DNA of 64,000 nt from NCBI GenBank assembly GCA_947493335.1, contig CANLQO010000005.1, forward strand, positions 103,141 to 167,140, read 5' to 3'. Origin of the DNA: an uncultured Paracoccaceae bacterium. Its GTDB lineage: Bacteria; Pseudomonadota; Alphaproteobacteria; Rhodobacterales; Rhodobacteraceae. Made by a program: the position numbers and the translations under genes. This document shows, piece by piece, positions 33,895 through 42,462 of the stretch. Numbering within the stretch: the stretch's first letter is position 1; each line of letters begins with the position of its first letter. The notes beneath the pieces were generated by a model, which had not been told where the DNA came from, made no database searches, and saw nothing but the letters and a program-made list of their open reading frames with translations.

Positions 33895-34448
33895 CCTCGC
33901 TTTGTGACTTTTTGGAACAAACGGTGTCAAGAAGCGGCGTTTGAACCAAGCAAATGCTCCAAGGCAGAGTTGAAGGGAGATAGATCGAGGAGCCCGATAT
34001 GAAACACGTTGATGAGCAGGACTTCGTCGTCCCCCAGACGCCCGTCATTCCACTCCCAAAAAGCATCCGTTCTGCTGCCAGTATCTGCCTTGCCGTCATC
34101 AGGCGGATGATCCCGGAACGGCATACCTTGCAAATGTTGCCTCGGCGGCTCCGGCGGGATGCAGGCGTTGACGAAGACTTTGTCGAACAGAGACGTGTCG
34201 CCAGGGCTCCACTTATACGCTGAAAAAGCATCTCGTGCGCATTGGACGGGTTTGATCGGAAGACTGTGCTCAGAAGATCGGGCGTTTGGTGCCGATTTGG
34301 CCGTCAGCCGAGTATTGTGCCTCGTCCCATGCCGCACATTTGACCAAGGTTCGCTTTGATGGGCCGCAACACAGCGATGGAGCCACTTCTTCGATGTTCG
34401 GAACGGGCCGGTTTCTGCAAGGCGCTGGAAGGGCGGCTTCTGCAGCGT
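33895..34448. other. Gap of about 550 bases without supported gene
   Basis: Between the two GcvA-like LysR genes. The longest open frame (minus strand, 33927-34337, 136 codons) and two shorter ones on both strands have no recognised family, and they overlap. Part of the minus frame looks moderately protein-like (acidic, with regularly placed hydrophobics) and might be a decayed gene. It is not called. Confidence 0.4.
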
Positions 34449-35315
34449 TTAGAAGAGCAGTGCAACGACTTGGTCCGTTTCAGGCCTTCGACGCGTTTCA
34501 TCGGGCATCTGCGCGCAGAGGGAGCGACCCGTGTTGCAGGTATGCTCGCTGACGCGCTTTAGCGAACCGTTTGCGAGGGCGGCCTCGAGCAGGCAAAGAT
34601 GCCCGATCAACACCCCGGCTCCGGCCTTCGCCTCTTCGACGGCAAGGCTGTAAAGCGAGAACTTCGGGCCTCGCTGCGGGTCGCCGATGGGTGTGCCGGT
34701 CTCCTTTGCCCAAAGCGCCCAATCGCCCACCCATGTCTGATTGTGCAGCAGAGTTGCCGTCTGAAAATCCAACGCTTGCGTTTGAGGGCCTGGTGCGCAG
34801 ACCGGGACAATGTCATCGGCACAGATCGGCCTGCTGTCGGGTGAATTCGTGGGATCTTCAAAGAAGATCGCCAGATCGAACAGGTCTCTCGACAGGTTGG
34901 GCGGGACTTCCATGGCCGTTACCGAAAAGTTGATCCGAGGGAACTGCGCCCTGATCTTGCTGAGCCTGTCGGGCAACCAAAGTTGTGCGACAGATGGGAG
35001 TGCCGCGATCTGAAAATCCACTCCGGCACCATGGCTGCGCAAAGCGCGCGTGGCATCCGCCAATGCGTCAAACGCCATTGTGAACCGAGACACGAGGGAT
35101 ACCCCAGCCGCCGTCAGTTCCACCCCTTGGGCATTGCGACGAAAGAGTGCTGTGCCTGCCCAGTTTTCAAGGGTCTTGATATGCTGGGATATAGCGCCGG
35201 GCGTTACGCTGAGTTCGTCCGCCGCCGCGACGAAGCTGACATGCCGTGCGGCGGCTTCAAATGCCCGCATGGCGTTCAGAGGTGGACCTTTCGGGCGTTT
35301 GGGCGCGACGCTCAT
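34449..35315 (-). CDS. LysR family transcriptional regulator (GcvA-like)
   Basis: LysR-type regulator of about 288 residues. Start ATG 35315 gives the usual opening Lys-Gly-Pro-Pro-Leu-Asn-Ala-Met-Arg-Ala-Phe-Glu-Ala-Ala-Ala-Arg. The frame runs to 35477 upstream, but this would overlap the divergent PLP-enzyme gene. The recognition helix reads Thr-Pro-Gly-Ala-Ile-Ser-Gln-His-Ile. It diverges from the serine-hydroxymethyltransferase-like gene at 35414 with a 98-base gap, so that enzyme is the likely target. Confidence 0.85.
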   Translation of the reverse strand: MSVAPKRPKGPPLNAMRAFEAAARHVSFVAAADELSVTPGAISQHIKTLENWAGTALFRRNAQGVELTAAGVSLVSRFTMAFDALADATRALRSHGAGVDFQIAALPSVAQLWLPDRLSKIRAQFPRINFSVTAMEVPPNLSRDLFDLAIFFEDPTNSPDSRPICADDIVPVCAPGPQTQALDFQTATLLHNQTWVGDWALWAKETGTPIGDPQRGPKFSLYSLAVEEAKAGAGVLIGHLCLLEAALANGSLKRVSEHTCNTGRSLCAQMPDETRRRPETDQVVALLF

Positions 35316-35413
35316 TGGATTAGCCTTAGTTTTTCTACGCCAAGAAATAGCAATTCTGCTTTGCACTGTCACGCTCCGGGCGTCAGTCTGTAGGGCAAAC
35401 AGGAGGATTGTGG

Positions 35414-36721
35414 ATGACACTCGTACAGCGAAACTGGGTTCCCGACAGATGCGAAACGCGCGTGCAGGACATAGCACAAAAGGCTGCGTCCATGACCTCT
35501 GATGGTCTTCTGGCGCGCGTGCAGGACCTGGCCGAGCAGAACCGCGTCATCCACGAGGAAGAGTGTTTTAACCTCAATCCGGCGACCAATGTCATGAACC
35601 CTAAAGCCGAGGCCCTTTTGTCTTCGGGTATCGGGTCGCGTCCATCTTTGGGGTATCCTGGTGACAAATATGAAATGGGCCTGGAAGCAATCGAAGAGAT
35701 CGAGGTGATTGCAGCTCAGCTGTGCGCAGAGGTATTTGACGCCAAATTTGCTGAAGTCCGCGTTCCCTCTGGCGCGATTGCAAACCTCTACGGCTTCATG
35801 GCGACGTGCGAATATGGTGATACGATCATTGCACCGCCAGCGTCGATTGGCGGTCATGTCACACACCATATCACTGGCTGCGCGGGGCTTTTTGGTCTGC
35901 GCACGGTCGATGCGCCGGTAAACGCAGATGGCTACACGGTCGATCTGGATCAGTTGCGCGCCTTGGCTCTGGCCGAGTGGCCCAAACTGATTACCATCGG
36001 GGGTAGTCTGAATTTGTTTGAGCACCCTGTCTCTGACGTGCGCGCAATCGCCGATGAGGTCGGCGCCAAGGTGATGTTCGACGCAGCCCACCAGTGCGGA
36101 ATCATTGCGGGCCGCGCGTGGTCCAACCCCCTGACGGATGGGGCGCACTTCATGACGATGAGCACCTATAAGAGCCTTGGGGGACCGGCAGGAGGACTGA
36201 TCGTCTCCAACGATGCCGACATCGCCAAAGCGCTTGACGCCATCGCTTTCCCCGGCATGACCGCCAATTTCGATGCGGCAAAGACGGCAGCCTTGGCCGT
36301 GACCATGCTAGATTGGAGGGACTTCGGGGCCGCCTATGCCAAGGAGATGATCGCGATGTCACAAGCCTTGGCAGCCGCATTGGACTCCGAGGGTGTTCCG
36401 GTCTTTGCCGGAGCGGAAGGTTTTACGCACTCCCACCAGTTCGCTGTATTGGCCGAACCCTTTGGCGGCGGTCAGGCAGCGTCGAAAAAGCTGCGCCCGA
36501 ATGGATTTCTTGCCTGTGGCATCGGGCTGCCGGTGGCCGCGGTTGAAGGCGATATGAACGGGTTGCGCATTGGGACGCCAGAACTGGTCCGGTGGGGCAT
36601 GACGGCGGCCGACGCGGATCGGCTTGCCGCGCTGATAAAACGTAGCCTAAACGGCGACATTACAGGGCAGGAGGTAGCCTCTTGGAGGCAAGAATTCGAC
36701 AAACTCTGCTTCGTTCACTGA
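35414..36721 (+). CDS. PLP-dependent enzyme resembling serine hydroxymethyltransferase
   Basis: Fold-type I pyridoxal-phosphate enzyme of about 435 residues. It has a diverged set of the SHMT landmarks. The N-terminal Asn-Leu-Asn-Pro-Ala-Thr-Asn-Val and Gly-Tyr-Pro-Gly-Asp-Lys-Tyr correspond to the substrate and Tyr-Pro-Gly loop region. His-His-Ile-Thr lies in the cofactor pocket. Asp-Ala-Ala-His-Gln is the Asp/His pair. The expected PLP lysine is in Thr-Tyr-Lys-Ser-Leu-Gly-Gly-Pro (usually Thr-Thr-Thr-His-Lys-Thr-Leu in true GlyA). AGGAGG at 35401-35406 lies 7 bases before ATG 35414. Its distance from GlyA suggests another beta-hydroxy amino-acid aldolase or hydroxymethyltransferase. It is divergent from a LysR regulator. 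Confidence 0.7.
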   Translation: MTLVQRNWVPDRCETRVQDIAQKAASMTSDGLLARVQDLAEQNRVIHEEECFNLNPATNVMNPKAEALLSSGIGSRPSLGYPGDKYEMGLEAIEEIEVIAAQLCAEVFDAKFAEVRVPSGAIANLYGFMATCEYGDTIIAPPASIGGHVTHHITGCAGLFGLRTVDAPVNADGYTVDLDQLRALALAEWPKLITIGGSLNLFEHPVSDVRAIADEVGAKVMFDAAHQCGIIAGRAWSNPLTDGAHFMTMSTYKSLGGPAGGLIVSNDADIAKALDAIAFPGMTANFDAAKTAALAVTMLDWRDFGAAYAKEMIAMSQALAAALDSEGVPVFAGAEGFTHSHQFAVLAEPFGGGQAASKKLRPNGFLACGIGLPVAAVEGDMNGLRIGTPELVRWGMTAADADRLAALIKRSLNGDITGQEVASWRQEFDKLCFVH

Positions 36722-36732
36722 GATAGATAGCA

Positions 36733-36759
36733 GCCGCTGGTTCCTTCCTGGCGAGCGGC
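36733..36759. terminator. Weak hairpin between convergent genes
   Basis: GCCGCT at 36733-36738 pairs with AGCGGC at 36754-36759 across a 15-base loop, in the 92-base gap between the PLP enzyme and gspK (convergent). No T-run follows on either side, so this is at best a weak bidirectional terminator. Confidence 0.25.
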
Positions 36760-36813
36760 GGCCCTGTCCGCGTCCAGACCGACACAATGTAACTGACATG
36801 GGCAGGGTCAGTA

Positions 36814-37623
36814 CTAGTTATTGAGATGAGCAGATGCACTGAAATAGGCAAAGCTGCGACGGTCGCCGTCTTCTGTCGACAGTTCGATGAAGATTCCGGG
36901 TCTGCGAACGCTTTGGCTGGCGCGTCTTCCGCCTACGGGGTCAAAGCGATTGCCAGTCAAGGTGACGCGGGTTTCGGATGACTCAGCGATAGGAAGGGCC
37001 GTCAACGATAGGATCGGGCTGACCTTCTCGTAGACCGTCGGCGTGACACCCAGCACGCGCCCTAGGTCCTCGGGCACCAGAAAGGCGCCATTGCGCGGGC
37101 CGCTCAGATTGGCTGCGGCATATTCCGCGCGTTCAGCACCATTAATACTGCGCAGGTCATCCGCATCCCGGAAATCGACAATGCGCGCGGCAAGCATCAT
37201 CGCCATCTCGCCCTCCACACCCTGAATTTCAAAGGCCAGCGCGATGCGGACTGGGTCATCCAGGTTCAAATCGACCCGCGCCTCTCGTGGGACGACGGTA
37301 ATTTCCACGGCGCGTCCGCCAAAGGCACGGGTGACCTTTAGCGGCTGATCGGAATTAGAGGTCAAGAATGGATCATCGCTTTCAAGAGCTGCAATCGTCC
37401 AGTTGGCAGCAGCATCAAACGTTTCGGTCGCGAGGCGGGCTTGTGTCGTGCTGAGAATGGCCTGCCGCGCCTGAAACTGGGCTGAGATCAATAGAAACGA
37501 TGCCACCGCCGACAGACCAAGCCCGAACCAGAGCACCGCAATCAGGACAAAGCCACGCTCCCCTGAACGCAATCTGCCCCGCACAAGGCGGGGCAGATCA
37601 GTGTTTTTAAGTGTCCGCGACAC
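36814..37623 (-). CDS. gspK: Type II secretion minor pseudopilin GspK
   Basis: Minor pseudopilin of 269 residues, the tip of the type II secretion pseudopilus. The prepilin cleavage site is Glu-Arg-Gly24/Phe25-Val-Leu-Ile, followed by a hydrophobic helix. Position +5 (residue 29) is Ala rather than Glu, the distinctive property of GspK. The large C-terminal part has Glu-Ala-Arg-Val-Asp-Leu-Asn-Leu and an alpha-helical insert, as in GspK. The start is GTG 37623 (an in-frame GTG at 37584 is an alternative). It lies 8 bases after the stop of the large exported-protein gene, on the strand opposite to the rest of the gsp genes, so it is co-transcribed with the probable secretion substrate. Confidence 0.85.
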   Translation of the reverse strand: MSRTLKNTDLPRLVRGRLRSGERGFVLIAVLWFGLGLSAVASFLLISAQFQARQAILSTTQARLATETFDAAANWTIAALESDDPFLTSNSDQPLKVTRAFGGRAVEITVVPREARVDLNLDDPVRIALAFEIQGVEGEMAMMLAARIVDFRDADDLRSINGAERAEYAAANLSGPRNGAFLVPEDLGRVLGVTPTVYEKVSPILSLTALPIAESSETRVTLTGNRFDPVGGRRASQSVRRPGIFIELSTEDGDRRSFAYFSASAHLNN

Positions 37624-37631
37624 GACCGTGA

Positions 37632-39695
37632 TCAGAGATCGGGATCACAGTAGAGGTTGGGGTCTTCTTCCTGACGGCCTTCACAGCCCCAGACAAAGAC
37701 GTGCAACCCGGTGTTCCGGTCGGAGCCAAGGATCACCTGCTGGCCGTTCACTTCGGTGACGTGAACGCCCCAGAAGTTCGAACCTTCAGGCGCGATCCAG
37801 CGGCCGACCTCGTGCATGTTCCACGATGCCACCGACTGACCCGGTGTTGTCGGGTTGTGCAGGTGTCCTTCGCGGAATTCCACGGCACGCATGCCCAGCG
37901 AATACCAAGAGATGAACATCCGCGCCCGGTTTGTCGGGTCGGTTTCGATGTTGTGCATCGTTAGGTCGCCTGCGTTGGTTGCAAACGCGGGGTCTGCAAC
38001 CTCTGCCGGGGCGTAGTAGCCGATGTGCTCACCCGGGCCGCGGATCACCGTGGTCGGGTTAGTAGAGTTCATCGGGCTGCCCAGTTTGACCTCAAGGTCC
38101 TGCGTGGTGTTGTTGATGATGTGCAGGTAGCCCCAACCGTCGAAGATGGCTTCGATTGACACCTCGGCACCGGTCACACCAATGGCCGGAGCCACGGTAA
38201 CGCCATTGCCGCAATCCGCCGGGTTATAGGCCGTGTCGAGGATTTCAAAACCGGCCGACCGCGCCACAAAGATCGCGGGGATGCCCCCTTCGACCAGCAT
38301 GGACACGGATGCTTCGCAGCGATCAGCAGCATCGCCGTTGTAGACGATCGCACCGGCGTAACCAGCGGCTTCAACCTCTGTCACCTTGGTCGTGAAGGCG
38401 CAAACGCCCCGCTCAACCAGTGCGATGTCGGTCGGATCAGCGGCAGGCGGCACCAGACCGTCGCCGCAGGCAAAGCCCACAGATACCGGCGTGCCGGTCA
38501 GGCTTTCGATGGTGTTGCCCGGACCAACTTGTGGCACGTCAGAGCCCTGGCTGGCCGCGAATTCATTGGCCCCGTCAACCACGCCGGTCGAGAAGCTGTC
38601 GAAGTCTTCATCACCGCCGAGGATCACGCTGACGGTGTCGCCGACGCTTTCAAGGGTGACATCACCAAAGACAGCCGCGTGCGCGTTGCCTTCCATCGGC
38701 GAGATGTCCAGAACCGGGTCAATATCCGGATAGGTGCTGTCGTTCAGGACAAAGGCGTTTGCAGGATCGTTGACGTCCATTGTGACGAACCCGGCATCCC
38801 AATAGGGCAGCACGGCCACCCAGTTTTCGCCGTCACTGGGGTCAAGGTCTTCGACCCAGACGTCATGCAGCAAGGGTGCCGCAAACGATCCGGTGAAAAG
38901 CTGACCATCAGCCGCAATATCGAGGTACTCACCGTTGTTGATCCAGTCGCCGATACCCGTCTGATCCACGATCACCGGGTTCTTGGGATCGGTGGTTTCC
39001 AGAATCCACACGTCGTTCAGCGCCACGTCGTCCACGGCCAGCGTGAAGGTCCGGCCTTCGCCTGTCGTCCACGAGAAGGTGTTGTGGATCGGGCTATCAA
39101 GGAAGAACTTCTGCAGCGGCTTGGGGTTTGCAGGGTTGTTGACATTGTACATGCCAATGCCGCCCACGCCTTTCTGGTTGTTACCCTTGGCGTCGTTGTC
39201 GCCACGGCTGTTCTTGCCGTCGCCCTGCGCCAGACCGTTGCGCAGCAGACCGCAAGGTTCGTAGGTCACGAACAGGATGTTGTCGCCATCGATGTTGTGC
39301 ACCTTGACGTCGTTGATCCGCGTATTCGCGGGCGACTTGAGCATATGCACTGTCGTCGGATTGGTCGGATCATTGATATCGGAGATGTAGACGCCCGAAT
39401 TGTCGCAAGTCGGGTTCTGGAACGTGCCCACATAGGCATAGCCGTCAGCGGCCCAGACATCGGTGTAACGACCGTCTTCGATCCCGCCCAGCGTATCGGC
39501 ACCAATTTCAGTGAAGCCATAGTTCACATTTGGTGCGACGTGCCCATCAGGATTGTCAGGCGCATGCAGCAGGTTTTTGTTATCATGTAGTGAATCGTCT
39601 TCAGCTCCCTCGTGCGCGTTTGCGATGCTGGCAGATGCCGCAAGCGCCATGCACAAAGTGACCCGACAGACTTTGTCGAGATATCCCGGTTTCAT
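37632..39695 (-). CDS. Large exported protein with PA domain and beta-propeller-like repeats, probable T2SS substrate
   Basis: Protein of 687 residues with a Sec signal peptide (cleavage probably after Ala-Asn-Ala, residue 27). Four or more repeats of the type Val-x-Ile-x-Asp-(Ile/Thr)-x-Asp-Pro-x-Asn-Pro (for example Tyr-Ile-Ser-Asp-Ile-Asn-Asp-Pro-Thr-Asn-Pro) suggest LVIVD-type beta-propeller blades at about 75-310. A protease-associated (PA) domain lies near 395-500, recognised by Ala-Leu-Val-Glu-Arg-Gly-Val-Cys-Ala-Phe-Thr. A short cysteine-rich end follows. No protease or hydrolase active site is visible. The strong ribosome binding site is GGGGGAAG before ATG 39695. It is first gene of an operon with gspK and divergent from the other secretion genes, so it is the obvious candidate exported by this type II system. 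Confidence 0.75.
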   Translation of the reverse strand: MKPGYLDKVCRVTLCMALAASASIANAHEGAEDDSLHDNKNLLHAPDNPDGHVAPNVNYGFTEIGADTLGGIEDGRYTDVWAADGYAYVGTFQNPTCDNSGVYISDINDPTNPTTVHMLKSPANTRINDVKVHNIDGDNILFVTYEPCGLLRNGLAQGDGKNSRGDNDAKGNNQKGVGGIGMYNVNNPANPKPLQKFFLDSPIHNTFSWTTGEGRTFTLAVDDVALNDVWILETTDPKNPVIVDQTGIGDWINNGEYLDIAADGQLFTGSFAAPLLHDVWVEDLDPSDGENWVAVLPYWDAGFVTMDVNDPANAFVLNDSTYPDIDPVLDISPMEGNAHAAVFGDVTLESVGDTVSVILGGDEDFDSFSTGVVDGANEFAASQGSDVPQVGPGNTIESLTGTPVSVGFACGDGLVPPAADPTDIALVERGVCAFTTKVTEVEAAGYAGAIVYNGDAADRCEASVSMLVEGGIPAIFVARSAGFEILDTAYNPADCGNGVTVAPAIGVTGAEVSIEAIFDGWGYLHIINNTTQDLEVKLGSPMNSTNPTTVIRGPGEHIGYYAPAEVADPAFATNAGDLTMHNIETDPTNRARMFISWYSLGMRAVEFREGHLHNPTTPGQSVASWNMHEVGRWIAPEGSNFWGVHVTEVNGQQVILGSDRNTGLHVFVWGCEGRQEEDPNLYCDPDL

Positions 39696-39856
39696 AACTT
39701 CCCCCTTGTTGGTGTTTTGCTTTTTGGTTGAACGGATTGAAAATCTTCAAATTCAAACAATGTAAGTCCGCATGCCGATCACGCTAGCGTGAAGAGTGAG
39801 GTTGAGTCATCCCTTTCAGCACTTGACGGTACGGCAATTGCAAGTAATGGGCTTAT

Positions 39857-40354
39857 ATGGCGTTTTCGGCTATCGCGACCTACGAAATCTGGACCGGCCT
39901 GCTTTTGCTTGCGGGGCTGATTCTGATTGTGATCAGTGATATCAGGGCCTTTCGCGTGCCCGACTCGGTCTCTTTTCCGCTGATCTTGACGGGGCTGATC
40001 GTGTCGGTCTGGTCACCGATTGGATGGGTTGCATCACTTGTCGGCGCCTTGATCGGCTACGCGATTTTCGCGGGTACATCAAAAGCGTTTGAGCGACTGC
40101 GGGGATATGAAGGGCTGGGCCTGGGGGACGCGAAACTGCTGGCAGTCGGCGGGGCGTGGTGTGGCGCTCAGGCCTTGCCGGTCATCGTCCTGATCGCTGC
40201 GCTATCGGGGCTGTTGTTTGCTGGCTGGCGAAGATTGGTTGCGGGCCAGACACCGCGCGTTCTGCCGTTTGCGCCTTTTTTGGGGACCGCAATTGCGGCC
40301 GTCTATCTCAACTCCGTTGTGTTGGTATCCGCCGATCCCACACGATTTCCTTGA
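39857..40354 (+). CDS. Prepilin peptidase (A24 family), short form
   Basis: Inner-membrane aspartic peptidase of 165 residues with about six helices. The catalytic aspartates are visible: Asp28 in Ile-Ser-Asp-Ile-Arg and Asp91 in Gly-Leu-Gly-Asp-Ala-Lys, the Gly-x-Gly-Asp motif of the A24 family. The N-terminal methylation domain with its cysteine pairs, present in full-length GspO/PilD (about 280 residues), is missing; the length matches CpaA/TadV-type short peptidases. It starts 161 bases from the divergent exported-protein gene and precedes gspD by 74 bases. It presumably processes GspG, I, J and K. Confidence 0.85.
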   Translation: MAFSAIATYEIWTGLLLLAGLILIVISDIRAFRVPDSVSFPLILTGLIVSVWSPIGWVASLVGALIGYAIFAGTSKAFERLRGYEGLGLGDAKLLAVGGAWCGAQALPVIVLIAALSGLLFAGWRRLVAGQTPRVLPFAPFLGTAIAAVYLNSVVLVSADPTRFP

Positions 40355-40428
40355 GTTATCCCACATCTTGCGTATCATGACCGGAAAATAACCAAAAGCC
40401 GGATACCGGCACGAGCAGGTGGAACAAA

Positions 40429-42453
40429 ATGGGCGCTCCAATTGGGACGGGTGTGCTGGCGTTGCGGCGAGGCCTAATTGCCTGTGCTGCGCTGGCTTTG
40501 ATTACGACGACCGGATGTGACCGGCTAGGCCAGCGTCCTGATGTCAGTCGTTTTCCGCCCATGGAAGATCTCGAGATCAAATGGCGCACACCTTACGGCG
40601 GTGGTAGTGGGGGTGGGTCCTTTATTGCGGGCGACAACGGTCGTCAGGGCATCGCGCCAGAGTTCATTCCCGCCCGACAAGGGGCTGGTTCGGTGCGGCG
40701 CAGCGTTCAGACGCCTTCAGGCGATACCGTAACCTTTGACTTTGCGAATGCTTCGGTGCTTGAAGCGGCAGAGCTTGTGATCGGGACCACATTGCAACGC
40801 AACTACACTATTCATCCTGATGTGCAGGGGATTGTGTCGTTCCGTACAAATACGCCATTGCCACGCGATGCCGTTTTGCGGGTCTTTGACATCGTTGTGT
40901 CATCCGTTGGTGCCACCGTAATCGAGCGCGACAATCTGATTGAGATCGTGCCGCGTGCACTTGCAGACCGGCTTGGGCCATCGGTCGCGCGCCCCGGCGA
41001 TACACGCGCTGGCTATCGCGTTGAGATTGTGCCGCTGACTCATATCTCTGCGACGGAGATGAACAATGTGCTGGAGCCGCTGGCATCAGGGACGAATATT
41101 GTCACTGTCGACGACCGCAACAACATCATTGTGCTTGAGGGAACCGCGCGCGAACTGGATCCCTTGCTTGATACCGTTGAAACCTTCGATCAGGATTTTC
41201 TGGCTGACAATAATTTCGCGCTGATCCCGCTGACCAACACGACGGCCGATGTCGCTGTCGCTGAAATGGAGAAGGTATTCGGATCGGGCGGTGGCAATCT
41301 GCCGGTCAAGTTCGTTGCGATTTCGGGGATGAATGCAGTTACCGTCATCGGGCAAACCACAGGACAAGTGCGCGATATGGCCGACTGGCTGCGTCGCATC
41401 GACCGGCCCCCCAATACGGGTGACGGCACTCAGGTGTTTGCTTATGTGGCGCAGAACACCCGCGCTTCCAGTCTTGCAGAGGCCCTGGGCGCGGTGCTTG
41501 ATACCGGCTCGACTGTGGTCGGGGCCGCCCCCGGCGATAGCAATGTTGACGGCTTGGTTGAAGTCAGCGCACCGGTGACACGCAACCGCGGTGGCATTCG
41601 TGTTGTGGCAGAAGATCAGCGCAACGCGGTGCTTGTAACCGCACCGCGTGACGAATGGCGCAACATCGAAGCCGTTCTCCGCAGGCTTGATGTGCCGCCT
41701 TTGCAGGTGTTGCTGGAGGTGACGATTGCCGAGGTCGTACTGACCGACGATCTGGAACAGGGTCTTCAATGGTTCTTCCAGAACGGTGACAGTCAGGCAC
41801 GGTTGTCGAATGCCGCCAACGGCGCGGTCGGCCCGAACTTTCCGGGCTTTTCATACGTGTTCCAATCGGCTGACGTGAATGTGGCACTATCGGCGCTGGC
41901 GGAAATTACCGAAGTGAACTTCATCTCGGCCCCCTCGCTGATGGTCGTCAATAACGAAACGGCTGAATTGCAGGTAGGTGACGAAGTGCCGGTTCTGGTC
42001 AGCTCCACCGTGTCGAGCGATTCACTGGCGACAACCTCTGCCGTGCAATATCGCGACACCGGCGTGATCCTGCAGGTGACACCCCGGATCAACGCCAGCG
42101 GACTGGTCACAACCGAGATCGTGCAAGAGGTCAGCAGCGTTGGCGCACGGTCCAACACAGGCGGCATAGACAGCCCGACTTTCCAGCAACGGCGCTTTTC
42201 GACGACCGTGACCGTGCCGGATCGGCAGGTCATTGCGCTTGGCGGTTTGATCCAGGATCGGAGGACGTTTTCCAATGCGGGCCTTCCCGGCGCCAAGGAC
42301 ATTCCGATCATCGGCAACCTGTTCAGCACGACACGATCCAACCGTGGGCGTACTGAACTACTGGTTATCGTGACTCCAACGGTCGTGCGTGACGGTGCGT
42401 CAGCGATGTCAGCAAGTCAGGAATTGCGTGAGAAAATTCTCGGCAATCGGTAA
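40429..42453 (+). CDS. gspD: Type II secretion secretin GspD
   Basis: Outer-membrane secretin of 674 residues. The N-terminus carries a lipoprotein signal ending in Thr-Thr-Thr-Gly-Cys at about residue 30, so this may be a self-piloting lipoprotein secretin. N0, N1, N2 and N3 domains follow (N0 at about 95-170 with Val-Thr-Phe-Asp-Phe). The C-terminal secretin domain (about 430-660) carries Val-Pro-Val-Leu-Val-Ser-Ser-Thr-Val and a Val-Pro-Asp-Arg-Gln-Val-Ile-Ala-Leu-Gly-Gly-Leu-Ile motif. ATG 40429 is preceded by AGGTGGAA. No separate GspS pilotin is in the window, in keeping with a lipid-anchored secretin. First of eight or nine genes that follow with short gaps or overlaps. Confidence 0.93.
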   Translation: MGAPIGTGVLALRRGLIACAALALITTTGCDRLGQRPDVSRFPPMEDLEIKWRTPYGGGSGGGSFIAGDNGRQGIAPEFIPARQGAGSVRRSVQTPSGDTVTFDFANASVLEAAELVIGTTLQRNYTIHPDVQGIVSFRTNTPLPRDAVLRVFDIVVSSVGATVIERDNLIEIVPRALADRLGPSVARPGDTRAGYRVEIVPLTHISATEMNNVLEPLASGTNIVTVDDRNNIIVLEGTARELDPLLDTVETFDQDFLADNNFALIPLTNTTADVAVAEMEKVFGSGGGNLPVKFVAISGMNAVTVIGQTTGQVRDMADWLRRIDRPPNTGDGTQVFAYVAQNTRASSLAEALGAVLDTGSTVVGAAPGDSNVDGLVEVSAPVTRNRGGIRVVAEDQRNAVLVTAPRDEWRNIEAVLRRLDVPPLQVLLEVTIAEVVLTDDLEQGLQWFFQNGDSQARLSNAANGAVGPNFPGFSYVFQSADVNVALSALAEITEVNFISAPSLMVVNNETAELQVGDEVPVLVSSTVSSDSLATTSAVQYRDTGVILQVTPRINASGLVTTEIVQEVSSVGARSNTGGIDSPTFQQRRFSTTVTVPDRQVIALGGLIQDRRTFSNAGLPGAKDIPIIGNLFSTTRSNRGRTELLVIVTPTVVRDGASAMSASQELREKILGNR

Positions 42454-42462
42454 GGTCAGCCC

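Noticed and set aside
33927..34337. 136-codon minus-strand frame between two LysR genes
   Set aside because: Somewhat protein-like but no recognised motif, no ribosome binding site and competing frames; listed only as part of the gap.
38529..39590. 353-codon plus-strand frame antisense to the large exported protein
   Set aside because: Composition is the reverse complement of Asp-Pro-rich repeats; no domain; the opposite strand encodes a signal peptide and PA domain.
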